A stretch of 64,000 nt of DNA from Neisseria montereyensis (GCF_024834045.1 NZ_JANUXW010000003.1:124001-188000); one strand, 5' to 3'. Positions 1 through 9,425 are shown, counted from the first letter of the stretch. A program made the numbers and translations. Notes: generated by a model from the sequence alone, not told the origin.

Positions 1-130
1 ACGCTTGGCATTGGCAAAAGTGTTTGACGAATCCGGCCAGCCGGATAAAGCCGAAGTGCAGCGTAAGCTGGTGTTGGAAAACGTGGTTGAAGATGATGAA
101 GATTTAGTGCCCTTATTGGAAAACAAATAA
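1..130 (+). CDS. 3' end of an unidentified protein (partial)
   Basis: Only the last 42 codons are visible, in the frame starting at base 2 and ending with TAA at 128-130. The fragment begins RLALAKVFDESGQPDKAEV and has an acidic tail, which could be the end of a TPR-like helical repeat protein. I do not recognise the family. It is followed by an inverted DUS pair that probably terminates its transcript, so it is likely not co-transcribed with hemE. The coding frame is inferred from the open frame and Neisseria-like codon use. Confidence 0.6.
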   Translation, partial: RLALAKVFDESGQPDKAEVQRKLVLENVVEDDEDLVPLLENK

Positions 131-158
131 TCCCAACATCGGTAAACTTTAACCGGAC

Positions 159-187
159 AGGCCGTCTGAAACTGTTTCAGACGGCCT
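159..187. terminator. Inverted DUS pair / terminator
   Basis: Two AG-type DUS copies face each other (AGGCCGTCTGAAA and TTTCAGACGGCCT) around a short loop. They sit just after the stop of the upstream partial gene and can form a strong hairpin, the usual Neisseria DUS terminator. Confidence 0.8.
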
Positions 188-222
188 TATATTGATAAAC
201 GGACCGAAACCGAAAGCTTAAA

Positions 223-1290
223 ATGAATTCACTACAAAATGATACTTTTTTGCGGGCATTATTAAAACAACCTGTCGAATACACACCCATCTGGATGATG
301 CGGCAGGCAGGCCGTTATCTGCCCGAATATAAAGCAACCCGTGCCCAAGCCGGCAGCTTTTTGGAATTATGTAAAAACACGGATTTGGCCACCGAAGTGA
401 CCATACAGCCGCTGGATCGTTTTGATTTGGATGCGGCGATTTTATTTTCCGATATTCTGACTGTACCTGATGCGATGGGTTTGGGTTTGTATTTTTCGGA
501 AGGCGAAGGCCCTAAATTCGAGCGTGCGCTACAACATGAGGCGGACATTGCCAAATTGGTCGTGCCCGATATGGCAGAATTGCAATATGTTTTCGATGCT
601 GTTTCTTCTATTCGCCGCGCTTTAAACGGAAGGGTGCCGCTTATCGGCTTTTCAGGCAGCCCGTTTACCTTGGCCTGCTATATGGTGGAAGGCAGTAGCA
701 GTAAAGAGTTTCGCACCATTAAGGGCATGATGTATTCACGCCCCGATTTGCTGCATAAGATTTTAGATACCAATGCGCAGGCGGTAACCGCTTATTTAAA
801 TGCCCAAATCGAAGCCGGTGCCCAAGCGGTACAGATTTTTGATACTTGGGGCGGCGTGTTGAGTGATGCGGCTTTTGAAGCATTCAGCCTACGCTATATG
901 AAACAGATTACAGACGGCCTCAAGCGCGAACACGAGGGCCGCCGTGTGCCGGTTATCCTGTTTACCAAAGGCGGCGGTTTATGGCTGGAAAAAATGGCGC
1001 AAACCGGTGCGGATGCATTGGGTTTGGATTGGTCGTGCAATATTGGCGAAGCACGCCGTAGGGTGGGGGATAAAGTGGCCTTGCAAGGTAATTTTGATCC
1101 GTTTGCCTTATTCGGTACGCCGGAAAGTATACGCAGTGAGGCAGCGCGGATTTTAGCGGCTTATGGTGAGGGTAGCGGGCATGTGTTTAATTTGGGGCAC
1201 GGCATTAATCAACATACCGATCCGGAACATGCCAAATTATTGGTAGATACCGTACACGAATTATCGCGCCAATATCATTCCGCCCAATAA
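223..1290 (+). CDS. hemE: Uroporphyrinogen decarboxylase
   Basis: A 355-aa protein of normal family length. It removes the four acetate carboxyls of uroporphyrinogen III to give coproporphyrinogen III, a cytoplasmic haem-pathway step. Family signatures are visible: the N-terminal [15 protein letters not shown] block (residues 22-36), the FSDI segment near residue 75, and the [16 protein letters not shown] block near 142-157. The start at 223 is the only ATG before the conserved N-terminus; no strong ribosome binding site is visible. It is flanked by DUS terminators and looks monocistronic. hemF, the next enzyme of the same pathway, is at 47502-48419. Confidence 0.97.
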   Translation: MNSLQNDTFLRALLKQPVEYTPIWMMRQAGRYLPEYKATRAQAGSFLELCKNTDLATEVTIQPLDRFDLDAAILFSDILTVPDAMGLGLYFSEGEGPKFERALQHEADIAKLVVPDMAELQYVFDAVSSIRRALNGRVPLIGFSGSPFTLACYMVEGSSSKEFRTIKGMMYSRPDLLHKILDTNAQAVTAYLNAQIEAGAQAVQIFDTWGGVLSDAAFEAFSLRYMKQITDGLKREHEGRRVPVILFTKGGGLWLEKMAQTGADALGLDWSCNIGEARRRVGDKVALQGNFDPFALFGTPESIRSEAARILAAYGEGSGHVFNLGHGINQHTDPEHAKLLVDTVHELSRQYHSAQ

Positions 1291-1346
1291 AATACGTTTA
1301 TTATGTTCTCTTTATGAAGAAATAATATATTTGGTTTTTTAAGATG

Positions 1347-1378
1347 AAGGCCGTCTGAAAAATATTCAGACGGCCTTT
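1347..1378. terminator. Inverted DUS pair / terminator after hemE
   Basis: AAGGCCGTCTGAA and TTCAGACGGCCTT are separated by a few bases, 57 bp after the hemE stop and before ilvE. The hairpin is followed by a short T-rich run. Confidence 0.8.
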
Positions 1379-1497
1379 AGATTTTTAAACATCATATTAT
1401 GATTCGGTTTATTTTGTTTGTTTGATAGAGAAATGCTTGCAAACTTTGCAGGCAGGGAGTATTTTGATATTTTTTTATTCATCTTGGGATTGTTATT

Positions 1498-2502
1498 ATG
1501 GGAAGAGAAGCTCCAGCCGTTTTCGGCAGTGTTTTTCATAAAGATATGCCGGTATTGGTTTTTGAAAATGGCGCATGGCAGAATGTGCGTTGGCAGGATA
1601 CCAAAGCAATTGAGTTAAGCCCCGGATCACATGCCTTGCATTATGGTAGCGAGTGTTTTGAGGGATTGAAAGCGTTCCGCCAGAAAGACGACAGCATTGT
1701 ATTGTTCCGCCCTGATGCGAATATTGCCCGTATGCAGCAAAGTGCCCGTTTATTGAATTTGCCTGTTCCGGATGCCGAAGCTTTTCATCGTGCATTGGTT
1801 GAGCTGGTGGCGCGTGCGGCCGATGATATTCCCGATGCGCCCGGCTCTTTGTATGTACGCCCGACACTTGTCGGTACCGATCCGGTTATCGGCAAAGCAG
1901 GTGTGGGGTCTGATTCTGCCATACTGTATATTTTGGCTTCCCCCGTCGGCGATTATTTTAAAGCCGGTGCGCCGATGAAATTATTGGTGGAAACCGAACA
2001 TATGCGTTGTGCGCCGCATATGGGCCGTGTGAAATGCGGTGGTAACTATGCTTCCGCCCTGCCTTGGACAGTTAAAGCGCGCAATGATTATGGTGCGCAT
2101 CAGGTATTGTTCTGCCCGAACGGCGATGTTCAGGAAACCGGTGCTTCCAATTTCGCGCTGATTAACGGTAATGAGATTATTACCAAACCGTTAACCGATG
2201 AATTCTTACACGGTGTTACCCGTGATTCGATGTTGAAAATGGCTGCCGATATGGGTTATCAGATTAGTGAACGCAATTTCACGGTTGACGAATTGCGTGA
2301 TGCGGTTGAAAACAACGGTGCCGAAGCGATTCTTACCGGTACGGCAGCTGTGATTTCTTCGGTAACGGCTTTTGTGATTGACGGGCAGGAAATTGAAGTA
2401 AAAAACCAAGAAAAAGGCCTTGCCTTGCGCAAAGCCATTACTGATATCCAATATGGTTTAACTGAAGACCGCTACGGTTGGTTGGTAAAAATTGATGCGT
2501 GA
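1498..2502 (+). CDS. ilvE: Branched-chain amino acid aminotransferase
   Basis: A 334-aa class IV PLP aminotransferase that makes Val, Leu and Ile from their 2-oxo acids with glutamate as donor. Family blocks are visible: HALHYGSECFEGLKAFR (residues 43-59), the PLP-lysine segment RVKCGGNYA (near 178-186), and the ETGASNF and LTGTAA segments near the C-terminus. The chosen start gives MGREAPAVFGSVFH, which fits the N-terminus I know from Neisseria homologues. A weak GGGA lies upstream. It stands alone between two DUS terminators. Confidence 0.96.
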   Translation: MGREAPAVFGSVFHKDMPVLVFENGAWQNVRWQDTKAIELSPGSHALHYGSECFEGLKAFRQKDDSIVLFRPDANIARMQQSARLLNLPVPDAEAFHRALVELVARAADDIPDAPGSLYVRPTLVGTDPVIGKAGVGSDSAILYILASPVGDYFKAGAPMKLLVETEHMRCAPHMGRVKCGGNYASALPWTVKARNDYGAHQVLFCPNGDVQETGASNFALINGNEIITKPLTDEFLHGVTRDSMLKMAADMGYQISERNFTVDELRDAVENNGAEAILTGTAAVISSVTAFVIDGQEIEVKNQEKGLALRKAITDIQYGLTEDRYGWLVKIDA

Positions 2503-2531
2503 TTACTGTTTTTGATATTGGGTTATTTGTA

Positions 2532-2565
2532 TAGGCCGTCTGAAAGATTGTTTCAGACGGCCTTT
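2532..2565. terminator. Inverted DUS pair / terminator after ilvE
   Basis: AGGCCGTCTGAAA and TTTCAGACGGCCT form a hairpin with a TTTG tail 30 bp past the ilvE stop. Confidence 0.8.
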
Positions 2566-2788
2566 GATTTTTGTAATATTTAATGTGTTTTAAAACGTGT
2601 GATTTGGTTGTGAAACCTGATAATTTTACTTTTTTTATTATACAAACGCTGATTTCAGGTACACTTACCGTTAAGCTTTAGAGTATTTCAGATGGCTTAA
2701 TATCGTATTTTAAAAGTTTGTGTTTTGTTGATGTTGATGCTTTTAAAAATCGGCCGATTGTTTTCGATACTTTTCACCACCTATAAAA

Positions 2789-4279
2789 ATGATGAATATG
2801 GATATTCCTTGGGCTCAGCTTTTGATTTACCTGCATACGGCCGTAGTATTGGCTTGTGCGGTGCGGGTATTGTACAAACAACGTAACACAGGGTCGGCTT
2901 TTGCCTGGCTGATTGTTTTGTTTGCGTTTCCACTATTGGGCGTGGTGGCTTATCTGATATTGGGCGAGCCGCGCTTAGGCAGTGCCCGCGCCAAACGCTC
3001 GGATGAAATGAACCGCTTTTATAGTGACTTTGCAGACCAATATCTGAGTGATATGGGCTGGGATGGTGCCGATAGAATTTCCACGCATTATCTCGGTATC
3101 GCCAAAGTGGCTACGGATTCCGTGGGCTTGGATGTCACCAAAAATAATCATATGAACCTGCTGGCTACAACCGATGAAATTGTGTCGGCCATGCTGGCGG
3201 ATATTGAAGCCGCCCGAAAATCATGTTTGCTGGCGTTTTATATTATTGACCCGCAAGGCAGAATCAAAGAAGTTTTGAATGCCGTTATCCGTGCCGCCAA
3301 GCGGGGGGTGGATTGTATTATTTTGGCCGATGCGGTTGGCAGCCATGCTTTTTTTAAAAGCGAATGGGTTGATTTGTTGCGTACCGAAGGCGTGGAAGTA
3401 CACATCGCGCTGCCGGTGGGCCCGCTGAGAACGCTATTTACCCGCAGTGATTTGAGAAATCACCGTAAGTTATTGCTTATTGATGAGAAAATAGGCTATA
3501 CCGGCAGCTATAACTTGGTTGATCCCAAGTTTTTCAAACAAAATTCAGGGGTGGGGCAGTGGGTGGATGTGATGATGCGCTGTACCGGCCCGATGGTTTT
3601 GGAAATGGCGGCCGTATTCTATGCCGATGTGGCAGTTGAAAACGATGAAAATCTCACCGAAGTACAACAATATCTCAAACGTTATATTAAAGATATTCAA
3701 GAAATTGTGCCGGAGTCGTCGCAAACGCAAGATATTGTGGCGCAAGTGATTCCGTCTGCTCCCAGCCAGACCGAGCGTATTATTTACGAAACCATTATCA
3801 GCGCTATTCATGCGGCTACGCAAAAACTGGTGATTACCTCGCCTTATTTTGTGCCCGACGAACCTTTATTAATGGCCTTAACAACAGCGGCCAAGCGCGG
3901 GGTGGATGTGACGCTGATATTGCCGGCCAAAGTCGATTCGTTGATGGTACGCTATGCATCTCAGGCTTATTATCCGGTTTTATTGCGTGCGGGCGTAAAA
4001 ATCGCCTTGTTTGAAGGCGGGTTGCTGCATGCCAAAACCATGACGGTGGATGACGGCTATACGCTGTTCGGCACGGTGAATATGGATATGCGCAGCTTTT
4101 TCTTAAACTTGGAAATCAGTTTGGCAATTTATGATCAGAAAATGACTGCCGAAGTGAGCGCATTACAACAACAATATCTTGCCCAATGCCGTTATGTCAG
4201 CATTAAAAAATGGCAGAAACGCTCGAAGTGGTGGGGGCTGGTGGAAAATACCGTACGCTTGATGAGCCCGTTGTTATAA
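2789..4279 (+). CDS. cls: Cardiolipin synthase (phospholipase D family)
   Basis: A 496-aa inner-membrane enzyme that joins phosphatidylglycerol molecules into cardiolipin. The N-terminus has two hydrophobic segments (about residues 10-28 and 38-58, the PLDc_N region). Two HKD motifs follow: HRKLLLIDEKIGYTGSYN (about residues 225-242) and HAKTMTVDDGYTLFGTVN (about 414-431). Two HKD motifs plus the paired membrane segments are typical of the ClsA type. Several ATGs are clustered at 2789, 2792 and 2798 with no clear ribosome binding site, so the exact start is uncertain. It is a single-gene unit ended by a DUS hairpin. Confidence 0.93.
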   Translation: MMNMDIPWAQLLIYLHTAVVLACAVRVLYKQRNTGSAFAWLIVLFAFPLLGVVAYLILGEPRLGSARAKRSDEMNRFYSDFADQYLSDMGWDGADRISTHYLGIAKVATDSVGLDVTKNNHMNLLATTDEIVSAMLADIEAARKSCLLAFYIIDPQGRIKEVLNAVIRAAKRGVDCIILADAVGSHAFFKSEWVDLLRTEGVEVHIALPVGPLRTLFTRSDLRNHRKLLLIDEKIGYTGSYNLVDPKFFKQNSGVGQWVDVMMRCTGPMVLEMAAVFYADVAVENDENLTEVQQYLKRYIKDIQEIVPESSQTQDIVAQVIPSAPSQTERIIYETIISAIHAATQKLVITSPYFVPDEPLLMALTTAAKRGVDVTLILPAKVDSLMVRYASQAYYPVLLRAGVKIALFEGGLLHAKTMTVDDGYTLFGTVNMDMRSFFLNLEISLAIYDQKMTAEVSALQQQYLAQCRYVSIKKWQKRSKWWGLVENTVRLMSPLL

Positions 4280-4337
4280 GTAGCGATTTAAAATGTCGTT
4301 ATGAATTTGGCTTAGAAAAAGCAAATAAATGGATTTA

Positions 4338-4373
4338 TCGAAGGCCGTCTGAAGTTATTCAGACGGCCTTCGA
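4338..4373. terminator. Inverted DUS pair / terminator after cls
   Basis: The DUS pair lies inside a longer perfect stem (TCGAAGGCCGTCTGAA and its complement) 59 bp downstream of cls. Confidence 0.85.
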
Positions 4374-4677
4374 TACGAATGGGTAAGACTGTATCATATA
4401 CATCTTTATTTAACATAAATTTACATTTTAAAAGGTCGGATAATTTTTGATAGCAGGCCGCGTGTGACACTGCATTGGCGACAGTTTATTTTATGTCGCT
4501 CTTTTTGACGATTAGCGGCTTTGCTATTTATGCAAAGTCTTGTTTTATGTCTGCAAACTTTTTCCCTGATAATTTAAAGCAACCAAAGATAAACGTATGG
4601 CTTCTTTGTTTGGGCGGTTACCGGATGAAAAAGATTACTTTTTAGCGGTTTTGTCAAGACTGGAAGCGCGATAAAAA

Positions 4678-4693
4678 ATACAGTATATTGTGT
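4678..4693. promoter_or_regulatory. NrdR box 1 (candidate)
   Basis: ATACAGTATATTGTGT matches 14 of 16 positions of the NrdR consensus ACACWATATATWGTGT. It overlaps a possible -10 hexamer (TATATT, 4684-4689), so bound NrdR would cover the promoter. It lies about 60 bp upstream of nrdA, as expected for the NrdR regulon. Confidence 0.7.
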
Positions 4694-4709
4694 TCCGTTG
4701 GTCGGGGTA

Positions 4710-4725
4710 CTACCGTATCTTGTGT
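4710..4725. promoter_or_regulatory. NrdR box 2 (candidate)
   Basis: CTACCGTATCTTGTGT matches 11 of 16 positions of the NrdR consensus. It starts exactly 32 bp after box 1, about three helical turns, which is the usual spacing of paired NrdR boxes. The spacing supports this weaker site. Confidence 0.6.
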
Positions 4726-4751
4726 TTTATGAAATTTTTGGGAAGAAATAG

Positions 4752-7031
4752 ATGAACGCTTCAAGCAACCTACAAGTCACCAAACGCGACGGCCGTTTGG
4801 AACCGATAAATCTTGATAAAATCCACCGGGTCATCACTTGGGCAGCGGAAGGTTTGGACAATGTTTCCGTTTCTCAAGTCGAATTAAAATCACACATTCA
4901 ATTCTATAACGGCATCCGTACCGAAGATATTCATGAAACCATTATTAAAGCGGCCGCCGATTTAATTTCCCAAGATACACCCGACTACCAATATCTGGCC
5001 GCCCGTTTGGCTATTTTCCATTTGCGCAAAATTGCATATGGCGAATTTGAACCGCCGCACCTGTTTGACCATGTTTCCAAACTCACCGAATCAGGCAAAT
5101 ACGACAGCCATATTCTGTCTGATTACAACCGCGAAGAATTCGACGAATTAAACGATTATATCGACCACAATCGCGATATGACGTTTTCTTATGCCGCCGT
5201 TAAACAATTAGAAGGCAAATATCTGGTTCAAAACCGTGTTACCCATCAGATTTATGAAACCCCGCAGTTTCTATATATTTTGGTGGCCATGTGTCTGTTT
5301 GCCAAATATCCCAAAGAAACCCGTCTGAGCTATGTAAAACGCTTCTACGATGCCGTTTCCACTTTCAAAATTTCATTGCCCACCCCGATTATGAGCGGCG
5401 TGCGTACACCGACCCGCCAATTCTCAAGCTGCGTGCTGATTGAGTGTGATGATAGTTTGGATTCTATCAACGCCACTACCAGCGCCATTGTGAAATATGT
5501 TTCCCAACGTGCCGGTATCGGTATCAATGCCGGCCGTATCCGCGGGCTGGGTAGTGAAATCCGTGGCGGCGAAGCCCAACATACGGGCTGTATTCCCTTT
5601 TTCAAAATGTTTCAGGCGGCCGTTAAGTCTTGTTCGCAAGGCGGTGTACGCGGTGGTGCGGCCACACTGTTTTATCCGCTTTGGCATATCGAAGTAGAAA
5701 GCCTGTTGGTATTGAAAAACAACCGCGGCGTAGAAGAAAACCGTGTCCGCCATTTGGATTACGGCGTGCAAATCAACCGCCTGCTGTATACCCGTTTGAT
5801 TAAAGGCGGCAATATTTCCTTATTCTCACCGCATGAAGTGCCCGGCCTATATGATGCGTTTTTTGCCGACCAAGACGAATTTGAGCGTTTGTATACCCAA
5901 TACGAGCAAGACCCGAATATCCGCAAACGCAGCGTACCGGCAACAGAATTATTTTCCCTGCTGATGCAAGAGCGTGCCGGTACCGGGCGTATTTATATTC
6001 AGAATGTCGACCATTCCAATACGCATAGCCCGTTCGACCCCAAAGTCGCCCCTGTCCGCCAATCCAACCTATGCTTGGAAATCGCACTGCCGACCAAACC
6101 GTTAAACGATATTAACGATGAAAACGGCGAAATCGCGTTATGTACCTTATCGGCCTTTAACTTGGGTGCATTGGAAAGTTTGGACGAATTGGAAGGCTTG
6201 GCCGATTTGGCCGTCCGCGCACTGGATGCCTTATTGGATTATCAGGATTATCCGGTAAAAGCCGCCAAAATTGCCACGATGAACCGCCGCACACTCGGCA
6301 TCGGGGTGATCAATTATGCCTACTATCTGGCTAAAAACGGCGTGAAATACAGCGATGATTCCGCGATTCCTTTAACCCATCGCACGTTTGAAGCCATTCA
6401 GTATTACTTATTGAAAGCATCGGTGGAACTAGCCAAAGAATTCGGTGCCTGCCGGTTATTTAACGAAACCACGTATTCACAAGGCAAACTGCCGATTGAT
6501 ACCTATAAAAAAGATTTGGATACGATTTGTAAAGAGCCGTTGCATCTGGATTGGGAAAGCCTGCGTGCCGATATTGTGAAATACGGCCTGCGCAATTCCA
6601 CTTTAACCGCCCTGATGCCGTCTGAAACCAGCTCGCAGATTGCCAATGCGACCAACGGCATCGAACCCCCGCGCGGCCTGGTATCGGTTAAAGCATCTAA
6701 AGACGGTATTTTGAGACAGGTGGTACCCGAATTCGAACGCCTGAAAGATCAATACGAATTATTGTGGCAGATGCCTTCTAACGACGGCTATTTGAAATTG
6801 GTCGGCATTATGCAGAAATTTGTCGATCAGGCCATTTCCGCAAATACCAGCTACGACCCGCAACGTTTTGAGGGCGGCAAAGTACCGATGAAACAGCTTT
6901 TAAAAGATTTGCTCACCGCTTATAAATTTGGTTTGAAAACCCTGTATTACCACAATACCCGCGACGGTGCGGATGATACCCAAGCCGATTTCCAAGATGA
7001 TAACTGCGCCGGTGGGGCTTGTAAGATTTGA
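4752..7031 (+). CDS. nrdA: Ribonucleoside-diphosphate reductase class Ia, alpha subunit
   Basis: A 759-aa catalytic subunit that reduces ribonucleoside diphosphates to deoxy forms with NrdB. The N-terminus (residues 1-95) is the ATP-cone domain. Active-site regions are visible: the first cysteine in SSCVLIECDDSLDSI, the SNLCLEIALPT block with the second cysteine, and a C-terminal C-x4-C (CAGGAC) that takes electrons from thioredoxin or glutaredoxin. Upstream are paired NrdR-like boxes. The usual partner nrdB is not adjacent: an Abi-type gene starts at the nrdA stop (TGATG overlap) and separates the two. Confidence 0.97.
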   Translation: MNASSNLQVTKRDGRLEPINLDKIHRVITWAAEGLDNVSVSQVELKSHIQFYNGIRTEDIHETIIKAAADLISQDTPDYQYLAARLAIFHLRKIAYGEFEPPHLFDHVSKLTESGKYDSHILSDYNREEFDELNDYIDHNRDMTFSYAAVKQLEGKYLVQNRVTHQIYETPQFLYILVAMCLFAKYPKETRLSYVKRFYDAVSTFKISLPTPIMSGVRTPTRQFSSCVLIECDDSLDSINATTSAIVKYVSQRAGIGINAGRIRGLGSEIRGGEAQHTGCIPFFKMFQAAVKSCSQGGVRGGAATLFYPLWHIEVESLLVLKNNRGVEENRVRHLDYGVQINRLLYTRLIKGGNISLFSPHEVPGLYDAFFADQDEFERLYTQYEQDPNIRKRSVPATELFSLLMQERAGTGRIYIQNVDHSNTHSPFDPKVAPVRQSNLCLEIALPTKPLNDINDENGEIALCTLSAFNLGALESLDELEGLADLAVRALDALLDYQDYPVKAAKIATMNRRTLGIGVINYAYYLAKNGVKYSDDSAIPLTHRTFEAIQYYLLKASVELAKEFGACRLFNETTYSQGKLPIDTYKKDLDTICKEPLHLDWESLRADIVKYGLRNSTLTALMPSETSSQIANATNGIEPPRGLVSVKASKDGILRQVVPEFERLKDQYELLWQMPSNDGYLKLVGIMQKFVDQAISANTSYDPQRFEGGKVPMKQLLKDLLTAYKFGLKTLYYHNTRDGADDTQADFQDDNCAGGACKI

Positions 7032-7066
7032 TGCCTAGCAAACCTACTTCAAAAGGAAAGTGGATT

Positions 7067-7987
7067 ATGCCAAGTAATCAAACCAAAGCCCTTAAGAATT
7101 GGAAAACTTATGAGGAGCAGTTGGATATTTTAAAAAGTAGGGGCTTGCAGATTGGAGATGAGAAAAAAGCTTTAGGGTATTTAAGAACCATTGGATATTA
7201 TCGTTTAAGTGGTTACCTTTATCCATTCCGCCAAATTGATCCGAAAAATTCTAAACGCAGATTAGATGATTTTATCGTTGATAGCCATTTCGAAGATGTT
7301 AAGAGCTTATATATGTTCGATAAGAAATTACGGCAATTAGCATTGGATGCTTTGGAAAGAATCGAAATTGCATTGAGGGTCAATATAGCATACACATTGG
7401 GGCAATATTCCCCGCTGGCTCATCGAGATCAACAGTATTTTAATTCCGGTTCCAATTGTTTGGCATGGGTTGAAAAATACAATAGATTAATTGAGCGCGA
7501 AAGCAAAAATAGCTTCGTTAAACATCATCTAGATCATTATGGAGATCTTCCCATTTGGGTTGCATGTGAAATATGGGATTTTGGTACGATGTCGATGCTT
7601 TACAAAGGAATGAAGATTGGCGATAAGAATAAGATTGCCAATATGTACCGACTACAAGATGGTAAACATCTTCAAACGCATTTGCATGCTTTTAACCTTA
7701 TCCGTAATGTATCCGCGCATCACAGTCGTTTATGGAATAGGGATATTACGATTAAAGCCAGTTTGAAAGGTTTGCGTGATCCTGAATGGCAATCGTTACC
7801 TGTAAATCGAGTATTTGTCTATTTTTGTTTGATGAAGCGGATGCTTGATATTATCTGCCCGAATTCAAGTTGGGGGCATCGCTTTTTAGAGGTATTAGGG
7901 GAGTTTCCACAGGTTGAAAACCAAGCGGTAACGTTAGAGCAAATGGGAATGACCATTAAACCAAAAGAATGGTTGCTATGGCAATAA
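7067..7987 (+). CDS. Abi_2/AbiF-like abortive-infection protein (HEPN)
   Basis: A 306-aa protein of the Abi_2 (AbiD/AbiF) family linked to phage resistance. The opening TKALKNWKTYEEQLDILKSRGL and the YLRTIGYYRLSGYLYPFR block are typical. A HEPN ribonuclease signature RxxxxH is present as RNVSAH (R213 to H218), suggesting RNA cleavage. The start at 7067 has a good ribosome binding site (AAAGGAAAG, 7 bases away); an earlier ATG at 7031 overlaps the nrdA stop. Base use is visibly more AT-rich than nrdA and nrdB, so transfer is likely. It sits inside the nrd cluster and may ride on the nrdA transcript. The anti-phage role is inferred from the family. Confidence 0.85.
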   Translation: MPSNQTKALKNWKTYEEQLDILKSRGLQIGDEKKALGYLRTIGYYRLSGYLYPFRQIDPKNSKRRLDDFIVDSHFEDVKSLYMFDKKLRQLALDALERIEIALRVNIAYTLGQYSPLAHRDQQYFNSGSNCLAWVEKYNRLIERESKNSFVKHHLDHYGDLPIWVACEIWDFGTMSMLYKGMKIGDKNKIANMYRLQDGKHLQTHLHAFNLIRNVSAHHSRLWNRDITIKASLKGLRDPEWQSLPVNRVFVYFCLMKRMLDIICPNSSWGHRFLEVLGEFPQVENQAVTLEQMGMTIKPKEWLLWQ

Positions 7988-8054
7988 AAAAAAGAAAGCC
8001 CCCAACCTTGTTGTTCCAACCACATGGGTTGGCAAAGTTGGGGGAGTTGTTGGC
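7986..8054 (-). ncRNA. Candidate Abi-associated small structured RNA
   Basis: On the minus strand a transcript of about 69 nt is predicted, convergent with the Abi gene. Its promoter lies at 8060-8087. The RNA would fold into a long hairpin: an 8-bp stem (8037-8044 with 7999-8006), a 3-bp stem, a 5-nt bulge, then a 6-bp stem (GGTTGG/CCAACC). A run of T on the minus strand (7986-7993) follows directly, giving an intrinsic terminator. No minus-strand protein gene is nearby, so the terminator has no other client. From memory, a conserved RNA family called abiF has been described near Abi_2-type genes; I cannot check whether this belongs to it. Confidence 0.6.
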
Positions 8055-8059
8055 ATAGA

Positions 8060-8087
8060 ATTATACTGAAGTATCAGACCAAGGCAA
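8060..8087 (-). promoter_or_regulatory. Sigma-70 promoter for the small RNA
   Basis: On the minus strand a perfect -10 (TATAAT, complement of 8060-8065) lies 16 bp from a -35-like TTGCCT (complement of 8082-8087). The expected start is about 8054, at the foot of the small-RNA hairpin. Confidence 0.55.
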
Positions 8088-8206
8088 GCGGTTTTACATA
8101 TGTAACCGTTTATGCCACATAAGTTGCACAATACAATTTAAGTTATGGCAATTTATTTTATATTTCAATTTAAAATATAACTAATTAATTTATTTAGAGA
8201 ACTACC

Positions 8207-9361
8207 ATGTCCTGCGAACACTTAGTCATGTCCTACAGCACATTCAGCAAAGCCAAAAACAATGCGCTGACCGAACCGATGTTTTTCGGTCAGCCGGTGA
8301 ATGTGGCGCGTTATGATCAGCAAAAATATGAGATTTTTGAAAAGCTGATTGAAAAACAATTGTCGTTTTTCTGGCGGCCGGAAGAGGTTGATGTTTCACG
8401 CGACCGTGTCGACTACCAAAACCTGCCCGACCATGAAAAACATATTTTCATCAGTAATCTGAAATACCAAACTTTGCTGGATTCGATTCAAGGGCGTAGC
8501 CCGAATGTGGCATTGTTGCCGTTGGTGTCGATTCCCGAATTGGAAACTTGGATTGAAACGTGGTCTTTTTCCGAAACCATCCATTCGCGCAGTTATACCC
8601 ATATTATCCGCAATATTGTGAATAATCCTTCGATAGTGTTTGATGACATTGTCGAAAATGAACATATTGCCGCGCGGACGGAAGATATTGCCTGCTATTA
8701 CGATGATTTAATCGAATATACCCAATACTATAATTTATTGGGCGAGGGTAAACATCAGGTTGGCAATAAAACCGTGGTGGTCGACAAACGCGAGTTGAAA
8801 AAGAAACTTTATTTGTGCCTGATGTGCGTGAATGTATTGGAAGCGATTCGTTTCTATGTTTCTTTTGCCTGTTCGTTTGCTTTTGCCGAACGCGAATTAA
8901 TGGAAGGCAATGCCAAAATTATCAAACTGATTGCCCGCGACGAAGCCTTGCATCTAACAGGTACCCAACACATGTTGAATCTCATGCGCAGCGGTGCGGA
9001 TGATCCGGAAATGGCGGAAATCGCTGCCGAATTGGAGCAGGAATGTTTCGATTTGTTTAAAAAAGCGGCCATGCAGGAAAAAGAATGGGCGGCTTATCTG
9101 TTTAAAGACGGTTCGATGATCGGACTGAATAAAGAGATTCTCGGCCAATATGTCGAATATATCACCAATCTGCGCATGATTGCCGTTGGTTTGCAGCCTG
9201 CTTTCGATGGCGCCAGCCAAAATCCGATTCCGTGGATTAATGCTTGGTTGTCATCCGATAATGTTCAGGTGGCACCGCAGGAAGTGGAAATCAGTTCTTA
9301 TCTTATCGGCCAAATTGATGCGGAAGTCAGCGCCGATGATTTGGGTGATTTTGAATTGTAA
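8207..9361 (+). CDS. nrdB: Ribonucleoside-diphosphate reductase class Ia, beta subunit
   Basis: A 384-aa diiron-tyrosyl radical subunit that activates NrdA. Ferritin-like helices carry the expected metal-ligand segments, for example [12 protein letters not shown] and [13 protein letters not shown], and the C-terminal NrdA-binding tail ends DDLGDFEL. Homologues I know start at MSYSTFSK, which is the internal ATG at 8228; the ATG at 8207 has an AGAGA-like site before it, so both starts are possible. The gene is separated from nrdA by the Abi gene and the small-RNA region, so it may need its own promoter in the AT-rich 8100-8206 stretch. Confidence 0.97.
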   Translation: MSCEHLVMSYSTFSKAKNNALTEPMFFGQPVNVARYDQQKYEIFEKLIEKQLSFFWRPEEVDVSRDRVDYQNLPDHEKHIFISNLKYQTLLDSIQGRSPNVALLPLVSIPELETWIETWSFSETIHSRSYTHIIRNIVNNPSIVFDDIVENEHIAARTEDIACYYDDLIEYTQYYNLLGEGKHQVGNKTVVVDKRELKKKLYLCLMCVNVLEAIRFYVSFACSFAFAERELMEGNAKIIKLIARDEALHLTGTQHMLNLMRSGADDPEMAEIAAELEQECFDLFKKAAMQEKEWAAYLFKDGSMIGLNKEILGQYVEYITNLRMIAVGLQPAFDGASQNPIPWINAWLSSDNVQVAPQEVEISSYLIGQIDAEVSADDLGDFEL

Positions 9362-9386
9362 ACATGCGGGATTGAGTGTATAAAAC

Positions 9387-9425
9387 AGGCCGTCTGAAAT
9401 TATGAATACCCGTTTCAGACGGCCT
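9387..9425. terminator. Inverted DUS pair after nrdB
   Basis: AGGCCGTCTGAAA (9387-9399) and TTTCAGACGGCCT (9413-9425) form a hairpin 25 bp after nrdB. A third, single DUS lies at about 9467-9478. Confidence 0.75.

Noticed and set aside
1496-1867. 123-codon minus-strand frame overlapping ilvE
   Set aside because: It lies fully antisense to a clear ilvE and has no family pattern.
8120-8160. Possible NrdR box upstream of nrdB
   Set aside because: The best window (around GCACAATACAATTTAA) matches only about 10 of 16 consensus positions and has no partner at helical spacing.
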